Assembly (NCBI RefSeq): GCF_034351645.1 | Contig: NZ_CP133782.1 | Location: forward strand, 5,114,001-5,178,000 | Direction of reading: 5' to 3' | DNA length: 64,000 nucleotides | DNA from: Pseudomonas sp. DC1.2 | GTDB lineage: Bacteria; Pseudomonadota; Gammaproteobacteria; Pseudomonadales; Pseudomonadaceae | Made by a program: the position numbers and the translations under genes | Shown here: positions 9,344-17,907 of the stretch, piece after piece | How positions within the stretch are numbered: the first letter of the stretch is position 1 | How the letters are laid out: each line of letters opens with the position of its first letter | The notes under the pieces: generated by a model | Seen by the model: the letters and a program-made list of their open reading frames with translations, nothing else | Database searches by the model: none | What the model was told of the DNA's origin: nothing

Positions 9344-10648
9344 ATGAAAATCAAAGGCATCCGCTGGTGGATGGTCGGCCTGGTCACGGCTGGTCTGATG
9401 GTCAACTACCTGGCTCGCAATACCTTGTCAGTGGCCGCGCCGACCCTGATGAGCGAAATGAATATCTCCACCGAGCAGTATTCGCACATCGTGGTGGCGT
9501 GGCAGGTTTGCTACGCACTGATGCAACCGGTGGCCGGCTACATCATTGATGCCATCGGCACCAAAATGGGCTTCGCGATTTTCGCCTTCGCCTGGTCGAT
9601 TGCCTGCGCGGCTGCCGCGTTGGCATCCGGCTGGCAAGGGCTTGCTGTTGTTCGTGGGCTGCTCGGCCTGACGGAAGCGGCGGGCCTGCCAGCAGCCGTC
9701 AAGGCGTCCACCGAATGGTTCCCGGCCAAGGAACGTTCGGTGGCCATCGGCTGGTTCAACATCGGCTCTTCGATTGGCGCACTGCTCGCGCCGCCGCTGG
9801 TGGTCTGGGCCATTTTGAACAGTGGCTGGGAGCTGGCATTTCTGATCGTCGGAGCCTTGGGCATTGCGTGGACGTTTCTGTGGCTGGTCCTCTACAAACA
9901 CCCACGTGACCAAAAACGCCTGAGCGACGCCGAACGCGATTACATTCTCAGCGGCCAGGAAGACCACTTCAAAGATCCGATCTCGAAAAAAGGTAGCTGG
10001 AAGAAGATCATTGGCAGCCGCAACTTCTACGCCATTGCCAGTGCGCGGATGCTCTCCGAGCCAGCCTGGCAGACCTTCAACGCGTGGATCCCGCTGTACC
10101 TGATGACCGAACGGCACATGAACATCAAAGAGATTGCGATGTTCGCCTGGCTGCCGTTTCTGGCCGCCGACCTGGGCTGCATCTTGGGCGGCTACCTGAG
10201 CCCGTTCTTTCACAAACACTGCAACGTCTCACTGTTCACTTCACGCAAATTGGTGCTGCTGTTCGGGGCGTCCTGCATGATTGGCCCGGCCTGCATCGGC
10301 CTGGTAGCCAGTCCTTACACGGCGATTGCCCTGCTGTGCATCGGCGGTTTTGCGCACCAGACGTTGTCCGGCGCGTTGTACGCGATCACCTCGGACTCCT
10401 TCGGTAAAAACGAAGTGGCCACCGCCACCGGCATGGGCGGTATGTTCGGCTACCTCGGTGCAGCGGCCTTCACCTTGGTATTCGGTGTAATGGTGACCAA
10501 AATCGGCTACAGCCCTCTGTTCGTGGTGCTGGCGATTTTCGACATCGTCGCAGCGTTCATCGTCTGGACGGTGGCCCGCGAACTCAAGCCGCAACAGACA
10601 GTTCCAGGTCCGCAAGCTGAACCGCAGAACCTGCAACCCACTGCCTGA
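9344..10648 (+). CDS. MFS transporter, anion:cation symporter (hexuronate/sugar-acid type)
   Basis: 434 aa with about 12 membrane segments and the MFS pattern of the ACS family (ExuT, GudP and relatives): the first helix has YLARNTLSVAAP, the family loop is seen in GLTEAAGLPAAVKASTEWFP, and ERSVAIGWFNIGSSIGALLAPP follows. Substrates in the family are sugar acids and related carboxylates; the true substrate is not readable. A GTG at 9341 precedes the ATG at 9344 by one codon; I used the ATG. No catabolic gene accompanies it, so it appears to be a single-gene unit with its own promoter and terminator. Confidence 0.85.
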   Translation: MKIKGIRWWMVGLVTAGLMVNYLARNTLSVAAPTLMSEMNISTEQYSHIVVAWQVCYALMQPVAGYIIDAIGTKMGFAIFAFAWSIACAAAALASGWQGLAVVRGLLGLTEAAGLPAAVKASTEWFPAKERSVAIGWFNIGSSIGALLAPPLVVWAILNSGWELAFLIVGALGIAWTFLWLVLYKHPRDQKRLSDAERDYILSGQEDHFKDPISKKGSWKKIIGSRNFYAIASARMLSEPAWQTFNAWIPLYLMTERHMNIKEIAMFAWLPFLAADLGCILGGYLSPFFHKHCNVSLFTSRKLVLLFGASCMIGPACIGLVASPYTAIALLCIGGFAHQTLSGALYAITSDSFGKNEVATATGMGGMFGYLGAAAFTLVFGVMVTKIGYSPLFVVLAIFDIVAAFIVWTVARELKPQQTVPGPQAEPQNLQPTA

Positions 10649-10664
10649 ACCTGAAGAAGGCCCT

Positions 10665-10690
10665 GCGGGAGCGAGCCTGCTCGCTCCCGC
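10665..10690 (+). terminator. Perfect 12-bp hairpin after the MFS gene (terminator or REP)
   Basis: GCGGGAGCGAGC (10665-10676) and GCTCGCTCCCGC (10679-10690) are perfectly complementary with a 2-base gap. The sequence resembles one family of Pseudomonas REP palindromes and may also stop transcription. Confidence 0.6.
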
Positions 10691-10762
10691 ACGGTTTCTG
10701 ATCTTGAGCAATTGAGCCAACGCGCTATGCTGCCCGGCACTTCCTTTGACCGAGACGTTGCC

Positions 10763-11401
10763 ATGTCCACTCCGAGCATGACCCTGTTCCACAATCCCGC
10801 CTCGCCCTTCGTGCGTAAAGTGATGGTGCTGCTCCATGAGACCGGTCAAACAGACCGCGTGGCGCTGCAAGCCAGCCAACTCAGCCCGGTCAGCCCGGTC
10901 AGCCCAGACCTTACGCTTAACGAAGACAACCCACTGGGCAAGATCCCGGCCCTGCGCCTGGCCGACGGTAGCGTGATCCACGACAGTCGGGTGATCCTCG
11001 ACTATCTCGATCACCAGCACGTCGGTAACCCGCTGATTCCTCGCGACGGTCCTGCCCGCTGGCGTCGTCTGACCCTGGCCTCACTGGCCGATGGGATCAT
11101 GGATGCAGCGGTGATGATTCGTTACGAACAAGCGCTGCGCGCCCCGGAGAAACAATGGCAACAGTGGCTTGATGCCCAGCGCGACAAAATCCGCCGCGTC
11201 CTGGCGCTGTTCGAAGCCGAGGCGATAGCCGAGCTGAGCAGCCATTTTGACGTGGCGGCGATCAGTGTGGCCTGTGCCTTGGGTTATCTGGATTTACGCC
11301 ATGCCGATTTGGCATGGCGCGAGGTCAATCCGACACTGGCCGCGTGGTTTTCCGAGGTGAGTCAGCGGCCCTCGATGTTGGCGACGGTACCCAGGATTTA
11401 A
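10763..11401 (+). CDS. Glutathione S-transferase family protein
   Basis: 212 aa. N-terminal thioredoxin-fold GST domain (about 5-85): NPASPFVRKVMVLLHE carries the usual Ser active-site region, NPLGKIPAL the cis-Pro loop, and DGSVIHDSRVILDYLD the glutathione gamma-Glu contact. The C-terminal helical domain follows (about 95-205). I chose ATG 10763 (MSTPSMTLF) over an upstream in-frame GTG at 10712 because the fold begins right after it. The doubled SPVSPVSP stretch comes from a short in-frame repeat. Single gene; physiological substrate unknown. Confidence 0.85.
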   Translation: MSTPSMTLFHNPASPFVRKVMVLLHETGQTDRVALQASQLSPVSPVSPDLTLNEDNPLGKIPALRLADGSVIHDSRVILDYLDHQHVGNPLIPRDGPARWRRLTLASLADGIMDAAVMIRYEQALRAPEKQWQQWLDAQRDKIRRVLALFEAEAIAELSSHFDVAAISVACALGYLDLRHADLAWREVNPTLAAWFSEVSQRPSMLATVPRI

Positions 11402-11515
11402 ACTTCACAGGCGGTACTCACCTTTTAGCCTTCGACAGCGATCCGACTTAACGGACACGTCCTACACCAAATATCGATTTGCCTGACTGCGCCCCTCTCT
11501 CGATCCACGCACAGT

Positions 11516-11539
11516 CCTATGCCTCCATCAAGGCATAGG
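11516..11539 (+). promoter_or_regulatory. Inverted repeat in the leader of the VasX-type gene
   Basis: CCTATGCCT (11516-11524) and AGGCATAGG (11531-11539) are perfect 9-base arms with a 6-base loop, about 65 bases before the effector start. It could be a small hairpin in the mRNA leader or an operator; no regulator can be named. Confidence 0.4.
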
Positions 11540-11604
11540 GCTAAGGGAATGTTCAGCGCCGTTAATCTGCAGGTTGTCCGATTCAAGTTCGAAGGGTGGC
11601 GTCC

Positions 11605-14600
11605 ATGACGTCACCCGCCAACCTCGCCGCCGCCGCAGCCTCCAAGACGCCCTTCGGCTCGCTCGGTGCCTGCCCGTTGCGCCAAACCCACGTGCAACTT
11701 CTGCCTTTACGCTACGCACTGGTAGAAGAAACCGTCGATCCCAGTGCTGATCTGAAATTGCCCTACGCCCTTCAAACCCGGCCGCTGGGCATTCGTATGC
11801 TGCGCGATGGCTGGCTGTACGTGATCGACAGCGTCACCGGCCACCTGAACGAGTATCGGGTGCTCAACGGACTGGTCAGCGCCTTGCTGCACAAGGGCGC
11901 CAAGGTCGATGGCGATCAGCGCACGGCCATCGAGGAGCGCCCGGCGCTGATTTTTTCAAGGCGCAGCACCTTGCACGTCAGTTTCGCCGAGGTGCAGTGG
12001 ACCGCCGCCAAATGCGCGCAAGTGATCGACAGCCGCGAGGAGCGCGAGCACTTTATGCAGGCCGTCGATCTTGGCCCGGTGAACTGCGAAACCGGTGGCG
12101 AGCATTTGCTGACGGTGGCGCAAGGCAAGCAGTGGCTGGCAGAAATTGCGACGGTCCCGGCGCAGCAGGCTCAAGCCGAAAAAGAGCGCGCCGAGCTGCA
12201 AGCCAACTCGCCACCGGACGCCGTTCTATTGCCGACGGTACACGTCAACAATGCCCCCGAGCACGAACGCGAACCGTACCTGTGGGAGCAGCCGCGACGC
12301 TTTCGCGAAGCGCACATCGGCGAGTTTCTCGGACGGGTGCGCCCGGCGTATCAGGACGACACGCTGTTCCTGGTGGTCCAGGATGACCTCGGTGTGTTGC
12401 GCGACCTGGCCGACTATCAAAACACCGTGGTCGGTTGGGTCGACGCCTGGAGCAATGCCGAGCACAACGAGCGTAATTATTTGCTGGCGTGCTACATCGA
12501 ATCCCTGAGCCAGCTCAGCCCGGCGGATGTTGAAAAACTGGGCGAAGTCAGCGACGACCCGACGGTCAATGCCCTGCTTGTCGATCTGCAACAGTTACCT
12601 GAGCCCACTCAGGAACGCACACGCAACGCCTTGCTGGATTACCTGAACAAGGGCGGCAAGGTCGAGCCAGCCGAGGGGCCAGCCCCACCGGAACTGGTGC
12701 AGTTGCGTAAGCAAGCCCAAGTCGACGTCCGGGAGATGCTCAAGTATCAGGGGAGTACGCCAGACTTCATCGCACAAAGGCTCGCCGTTGAGAGCGCGGA
12801 CCGCGGTTACTACACCCGCCAGCACTTTTCGATGGCGCCCGCCGACTTCGTTGAGCGGCACCTCAAAACCCTGATCAAACTCGGCAAGGAGCAAAACAAA
12901 CGCATTAAGGACGTGATCGAAGGCTCCACGTTCACGGGCAAACGCGGGGTCAACGATTTCATCGACCGCCCGGCCATGGACAGTGAGCTGTTTCAGCACC
13001 GCGCTGACGTCAGCCGCTGGAATCGCCTGCTTGAGCGCATCACCGACGACCGCACAACGCTGGTGTGTGCCGGTCGCTACCACCGCTCGGCCTGGTACTA
13101 CGACGCGCATGAACCGCAGCAATTGGCCGAGGTTTTCGCGGCCGAATACGCCTGTCTCAACGACATTTGCCGCAGCGACCATGCCAGTGAAAAGATGCTG
13201 GGCTATCTGGAAAAACACCCGGAGTTGGCCCGGCCTGCGTTTTACACCTTGCCGCTGCGCGTGCGGTCTGAGCTGCTGGTGCAATACAGCCTGCTCTCCA
13301 ATGCGGGGACCGGCCTGTACAGCAAGCTGCCAGACTGGTTGCAAACCCTGCAAAAAATCGAACAACCGCACCTGCCGGCCCTCGACGATATGCCCGAACA
13401 CACCCGCGCCATGGCCGACGCGGTGCAACACAGCTACAGCCCGGCGCTCAACCTGGGCCTGAGCCGCGCACTGGAAGGTTTCGACCTGGCGGGTGGCAAA
13501 ATCCCCGACCTCGACGAACTGTTCCGCCATCTGCCCAAAGCGTTGCCGGCGCGGATACTCGATGCGGCGAAAACCACCGGCGTGACGTTCACCCTGGCCA
13601 CACCGGGCGAACACACGGCGCTGCAATCAGACATCAAGGACGTGCTCAGCGAGCGCGCCTACCTCAAAACCCTGACCCGTGAACGCAACCAGCTCACCCA
13701 TAACAAAAACCTGCCGGGGCACAAAACCCAGCGCGCGGTTGAGTTGCAGACTGAAATCGTTCGGGTACGGGCACAGTTGACTCAACTGGAGGGCCGACTG
13801 GCGGGGGCATTGAGCCCGATTGCGGAACTGCCGGATCAGTCGGTACGCACCTACGGCGCCACACCGGCTCGGGCCGGGGTGACGGTGGTGTTTCCACCCG
13901 CGCAGCAGCAGGAGGTAAGGAGTTTGCTGACGAACATTCGGCAGGGGATTCACAGCGTGCCGAAGGCAGACCTGATCAAGAGCGAAGGGGTTGGGTTGTT
14001 GGTGTTTTTGGCGCAGGTGGTGAATTTAGTGGTGGCTATAAGGACCCTAGTGAATCAATCCAGAGACGAGCGGGTATGGGGGCCCGTTATCAACGCCCTC
14101 ACCGCTACCGGTGCAGCGGGATTTACCGCAGCACAGAGCTTGGCCGATACCGCACTGAAGGCACGCGGAGATACGCTTGTGCGGGCCGCTCAACATCACG
14201 CCCTGGAGAGTGTGCATGTGCAGATGGGGAAGATGCATATCGGGCTGGGCTTCTTTACCTACGGTCTTGGTCTTGTATCTTCATTGTCCAGCCTCAATAC
14301 CCAACACCAGAATTGGCAGCAAGCAACGCGCAGCGGCAACCGCGCAGCCCAAAACAGCGCGGCTCTTGCCACCGTGGGTGCCAGCGGCATGGTGACGGTT
14401 AACACCTATGGCCTCAGTCATACCGTGCATGCCAGTTTTAAAGTGATGACTGCCGGCAGTGCGGCAGCACGAACAGCCGCCTGGGCCGCCGCCGGCACAC
14501 GCCTCTCCACTGTATTTTTCCGGGTCAATCTGGCCGGGGCCTTGTTCACCGTACTGGAACTGGGCGGCAGTTGGCTGTTCAACCGCTACAACATCAGCGC

Positions 14601-15234
14601 CCACGACAAATGGCTCAAAACCACGCCGTGGAGCCTGGACACCGACGAGCGCGGCAACTACACCCTGGATCAGTACCAACGTTACCTCGGTGAGTTACTT
14701 CACGCGCCTACGGCCCACCTTGGTGTGATCAAGCATGACTCCTTGCTGAAGAACCTGTTTTTGCGCGCCAAACCCAGCGATATTCATCTGGCGTTGCCGG
14801 GAGTGAAACTAAGCGACTTCCAGCCCCCATTAAGTGGTAACCCCTCGCACCGTCTGGGCATCGGTGCCCATCGGCTTTACCGCCCACTCGACAGCCGCGG
14901 TAGCGCCCATGAGCGCAAGGATGTGATCAGTGCTGAAGTGACCGACAGCCTGAAAATCGTGCAGGCAGACCCGCTGATTTTATGCCTGCACTCTGCGCTG
15001 AACCACAATGCGCCAATGGCCCCCGCGGTCGAGACACTGGAACTGGCGGTGTGCGTGCAAGTATTGAATGCCCAAGGACAGTGGATCTCCCGCACCCACA
15101 TCATTCACCTTAATCCTCGGGGTGAAGGCCGCTTTCCTTCGCTGCCGCGCAACACCGTCACCGAGCATCCTCCGGTGTTGCTGGTTGAAACCCATTTGCT
15201 GGAGTCGGTCGACCATGCGCAACAACCTGGATAA
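11605..15234 (+). CDS. VasX / BTH_I2691-type type VI secretion effector (putative pore-forming toxin)
   Basis: About 1209 aa. The N-terminal region (about 15-200, with CPLRQTHVQLLPLRYALV and LGIRMLRDGWLYVID) matches the conserved N-terminal region of VasX-like effectors as I know it. A long helical middle follows, then a C-terminal third with hydrophobic segments near 795-815, 830-850, 875-895 and 975-990, consistent with a membrane-inserting colicin-like toxin. GTG at 11596 is an alternative start; AAGG at 11592-11595 fits ATG 11605. No VgrG, Hcp, PAAR or DUF4123 adaptor gene is nearby, so this is an orphan effector locus. The next gene overlaps by 20 bases and is the likely immunity gene. 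Confidence 0.82.
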   Translation: MTSPANLAAAAASKTPFGSLGACPLRQTHVQLLPLRYALVEETVDPSADLKLPYALQTRPLGIRMLRDGWLYVIDSVTGHLNEYRVLNGLVSALLHKGAKVDGDQRTAIEERPALIFSRRSTLHVSFAEVQWTAAKCAQVIDSREEREHFMQAVDLGPVNCETGGEHLLTVAQGKQWLAEIATVPAQQAQAEKERAELQANSPPDAVLLPTVHVNNAPEHEREPYLWEQPRRFREAHIGEFLGRVRPAYQDDTLFLVVQDDLGVLRDLADYQNTVVGWVDAWSNAEHNERNYLLACYIESLSQLSPADVEKLGEVSDDPTVNALLVDLQQLPEPTQERTRNALLDYLNKGGKVEPAEGPAPPELVQLRKQAQVDVREMLKYQGSTPDFIAQRLAVESADRGYYTRQHFSMAPADFVERHLKTLIKLGKEQNKRIKDVIEGSTFTGKRGVNDFIDRPAMDSELFQHRADVSRWNRLLERITDDRTTLVCAGRYHRSAWYYDAHEPQQLAEVFAAEYACLNDICRSDHASEKMLGYLEKHPELARPAFYTLPLRVRSELLVQYSLLSNAGTGLYSKLPDWLQTLQKIEQPHLPALDDMPEHTRAMADAVQHSYSPALNLGLSRALEGFDLAGGKIPDLDELFRHLPKALPARILDAAKTTGVTFTLATPGEHTALQSDIKDVLSERAYLKTLTRERNQLTHNKNLPGHKTQRAVELQTEIVRVRAQLTQLEGRLAGALSPIAELPDQSVRTYGATPARAGVTVVFPPAQQQEVRSLLTNIRQGIHSVPKADLIKSEGVGLLVFLAQVVNLVVAIRTLVNQSRDERVWGPVINALTATGAAGFTAAQSLADTALKARGDTLVRAAQHHALESVHVQMGKMHIGLGFFTYGLGLVSSLSSLNTQHQNWQQATRSGNRAAQNSAALATVGASGMVTVNTYGLSHTVHASFKVMTAGSAAARTAAWAAAGTRLSTVFFRVNLAGALFTVLELGGSWLFNRYNISAHDKWLKTTPWSLDTDERGNYTLDQYQRYLGELLHAPTAHLGVIKHDSLLKNLFLRAKPSDIHLALPGVKLSDFQPPLSGNPSHRLGIGAHRLYRPLDSRGSAHERKDVISAEVTDSLKIVQADPLILCLHSALNHNAPMAPAVETLELAVCVQVLNAQGQWISRTHIIHLNPRGEGRFPSLPRNTVTEHPPVLLVETHLLESVDHAQQPG

Positions 15235-16345
15235 ATCCGTGCCGGCACCGCACCTTGAGCAATCGCGCAAAGCCGGGGATATAGAACCCTTTCCCAGCGG
15301 GAAGATCACCTACCTCGCCCCGTTGCCGCTGCCTACGCCGATGCCGCCCAGTGGTCCTCATATCGGGGAATTGAATGAGGTGTATATGGACTTCGGGCTA
15401 GGGTCGCCGGAGGTGTTCTCATGGCAGGTCATTTTAGGTGGGCCATTAACCCTTGCATTTATGGTTGCTTTTCTATTCCCGCTTATTGGCGGATTCATGT
15501 TTTTTTTGTTCGGGATGGGTTGGGACGATATCTCTCATGCCATAGAAGGAATCTTCCATGAGGCCTACGGGCTGGCTATACAAACGAGCCTGCTCGCCCT
15601 CTTCATCGGCCTCTGCGTCTGGCTCCACAACCACAACCGACGCGCCGAGATCATCCCCACCCGCTTCAACCGTCAACGCCGTGAAGTCTGCTTCATGCCC
15701 GAAGACGCCACCGAGCCACTCTTCGTGCCTTGGGAATCCCTCAGCGCCTGGGTCATTGAAGCCCAAGGCGTCACCCAGCACGGCATCCAGCGCCAATACG
15801 GCATGGGCATCGGTTTCCAGCACGGCGAAATCCTCACCAGCGTCGAATTCCGCTGCGCCGGTCTGCCCCTCGCGATCAGCTACTGGGAAGCGATTCGCGG
15901 CTACATGGAATACGAAGTCAACGACCTCAAATCCATCCAGGACCCGCTAGACCTGCAAGGCCCCGACGACCCACCCCACGAAGGCCTGCACACCTTTCAC
16001 AACGCCCGCGCCCGCATGCACCAGCAAATCCGCGACGGTTCACGTAACCGGATTTCGGGATTTTTCTGGTACCTGTACCACGTGATGACCCTGTGGACGA
16101 TCCCCAACCACCTCACCGAATGGGAAATCCGTCGCATCAAAGCCATGGGCCAACAGACGTTGCCCGAAGTCATGCAGCAATGGTCGGAGCCGTTGCCCAA
16201 GGCGCAATGGGCCAAGCCAAGTGAAGAACTGCTGCGCATGAGCGAACAGGTCCGGACCCTGCACAAACGTCAACCGCGCCGGCCGATTACTGAGATTTTT
16301 GCTGAAGTACAGCGATTGAACCTGACGAATAAGCGACGTGCATGA
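15215..16345 (+). CDS. DUF6708-type membrane protein, probable immunity partner of the VasX-type toxin
   Basis: 376 aa. A Pro-rich N-terminus (about 30-45) is followed by two or three membrane segments (about 70-105 and 116-138) and a soluble C-terminal half with the WESLSAWVIEAQGVTQHG and WEIRRIKAMG patterns seen in DUF6708 proteins next to VasX-type toxins. ATG 15215 lies 20 bases inside the toxin gene, so the two are co-translated. Neutralising a pore former in the inner membrane fits the topology, but the immunity role is inferred from position and family context only. Confidence 0.75.
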   Translation: MRNNLDKSVPAPHLEQSRKAGDIEPFPSGKITYLAPLPLPTPMPPSGPHIGELNEVYMDFGLGSPEVFSWQVILGGPLTLAFMVAFLFPLIGGFMFFLFGMGWDDISHAIEGIFHEAYGLAIQTSLLALFIGLCVWLHNHNRRAEIIPTRFNRQRREVCFMPEDATEPLFVPWESLSAWVIEAQGVTQHGIQRQYGMGIGFQHGEILTSVEFRCAGLPLAISYWEAIRGYMEYEVNDLKSIQDPLDLQGPDDPPHEGLHTFHNARARMHQQIRDGSRNRISGFFWYLYHVMTLWTIPNHLTEWEIRRIKAMGQQTLPEVMQQWSEPLPKAQWAKPSEELLRMSEQVRTLHKRQPRRPITEIFAEVQRLNLTNKRRA

Positions 16346-16445
16346 AGTGTTTTTTCTGGATACCTGCGTGCAGGAAACAATCCAGAAATCAGTGTCGCCA
16401 ACGCCTCTCCTTCCCGCTGATCGTCACGCAACCCCAGCGACCGGC

Positions 16446-17816
16446 TCATGCCACCGCTCCAATATCAAACGCCAATGGCCGGGTCGCCTTCTGCCCGACC
16501 CCGTACCAGTCCAGTTTGCGGGTCAGCACCATAAACACACCGAGCAGCCCGAACAACAACAGCGAGCCCATCAACAGCGCGTAGTCCTCGGCGCTCAGCA
16601 CGCCATAAAGCAGCCCGTACAACACCGCCAATCCCGCCGAAAAACTCAGACCGTGTCGCACACTGCGCAGTACGTGGCACACATAGAAGCCGATCAGCAA
16701 CACACAACCGCTCGCCGACAGCAGATACGCCCGTGCAAAGCCGATGTGCTCGGACAACGACAGCAATAAAAGATAGAAGAATGCCAGCGCCACACCCACC
16801 AACCCATATTGCACCGGGTGTACCGCCAGGCTTTTCATCACTTCAAAGAGGAAGAAACCGGCAAAGGTCAGGACGATGAACAGCAATGCATATTTGATCG
16901 CACGATCGGTCTTAAGGTACTGGTCAACCGGGTCGATGAAGCTCACGCCAAAGCTACGACCTCTGAACACTTCACAGCCAGCGCCGGAGACACACGTATT
17001 CAACACTTCTTGCAGGTTGGTGGAGAAGAACGAAGTCTGCCAATAGGCGGTGAAGCCCTGATCAGTGACTTCACGCTGGGCCGGCAGGTAGTTGCCGATA
17101 AAGCTGGGGTGCGGCCAGTTGGCGGCCAACGAAACTTTGCTGGTCTTGCCCACTGGCAACACTTGTAACTGACCCGTGCCTTGCAGGCGCAGGTCGAAAC
17201 CGAAGGCCAGTTCCGTAACGTTTTTCGCGTCAAGCGCCGGCAGATTCACATGCACGCCTTCCCCCAGGAAACCGACCTTGCTACCCGGCACGAAGTCCAG
17301 CTGCTGGCCATCAAGTTCCAGTTTCAGGGCATTCTCGATGCCACGAATGTCGCTGATGCCAACCGCCAGAAACGGCGGGTCAAACTGATAGTCAGCAAAG
17401 TCTTCCCGGATGCCCAGTTGTTCTGGAATCGAAAAATGGCCGCTGATGCGGTTGTCGGCGTGGAACAACCGCGCTTCATAAATGCCACGAGAGCGCCGCT
17501 CCGCCTGAACCTGGCCATCAAGTTCGAAGCGCTCCGGAAGGAAGTACAAACGACCGCGTTCCTCACCGACTTCCTGGTAGCGCTCATTGGTTTTGTCGTT
17601 GAACTTCCAAGTGCGCACCACCTTGCGATACGGCACCACCATCAGCGGGCCACTCAGTTGCTGGCTCAAGCTGGAACTGCGGGCAATGTCTTCAAGCACG
17701 CCATCGCGCAGTTGCTGACGGTCCTGGATGACGCCGTTAATCATCATCAAAGGAATCAGCAATAACAGAATCAGCAGGGCAATCGCCCCGAGTTTTAGGG
17801 TCAGATTAAGGTTCAT
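16446..17816 (-). CDS. creD: Inner-membrane protein CreD
   Basis: 456 aa. One N-terminal membrane helix (about 8-29), a large periplasmic beta-rich domain (about 30-310, with the PLMVVPYRKV stretch) and about five C-terminal helices (from about 325) match CreD. CreD is the classical output of the CreBC two-component system and affects envelope stress and beta-lactam responses. Start at 17816 (MNLNLTLKLG) is preferred over a longer reading; a cre-tag-like direct repeat sits 67-82 bases upstream. It lies 91 bases downstream of creC on the same strand. Confidence 0.9.
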   Translation of the reverse strand: MNLNLTLKLGAIALLILLLLIPLMMINGVIQDRQQLRDGVLEDIARSSSLSQQLSGPLMVVPYRKVVRTWKFNDKTNERYQEVGEERGRLYFLPERFELDGQVQAERRSRGIYEARLFHADNRISGHFSIPEQLGIREDFADYQFDPPFLAVGISDIRGIENALKLELDGQQLDFVPGSKVGFLGEGVHVNLPALDAKNVTELAFGFDLRLQGTGQLQVLPVGKTSKVSLAANWPHPSFIGNYLPAQREVTDQGFTAYWQTSFFSTNLQEVLNTCVSGAGCEVFRGRSFGVSFIDPVDQYLKTDRAIKYALLFIVLTFAGFFLFEVMKSLAVHPVQYGLVGVALAFFYLLLLSLSEHIGFARAYLLSASGCVLLIGFYVCHVLRSVRHGLSFSAGLAVLYGLLYGVLSAEDYALLMGSLLLFGLLGVFMVLTRKLDWYGVGQKATRPLAFDIGAVA

Positions 17817-17882
17817 GGGTTCTCTCCCTGTTCGAATGAGGGCGAGTCTGGGGCCGATGTGTGGGGGTTTTATGGGAGGAAT

Positions 17883-17898
17883 GTGGAGAGTGTGTGGA
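17883..17898 (-). promoter_or_regulatory. cre-tag-like direct repeat upstream of creD
   Basis: On the minus strand the sequence is TCCACACACTCTCCAC: two TCCAC units separated by exactly 6 bases. The CreB operator of enterobacteria and Aeromonas (cre/blr tag) is TTCAC-N6-TTCAC, so this is a one-base variant of each half in the right place for CreB activation of creD. Confidence 0.65.
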
Positions 17899-17907
17899 GA
17901 CTTGGCC

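Noticed and set aside
16338..16769. 143-codon frame after the DUF6708 gene
   Set aside because: Runs opposite the end of creD, Gln/His-rich translation and no RBS.
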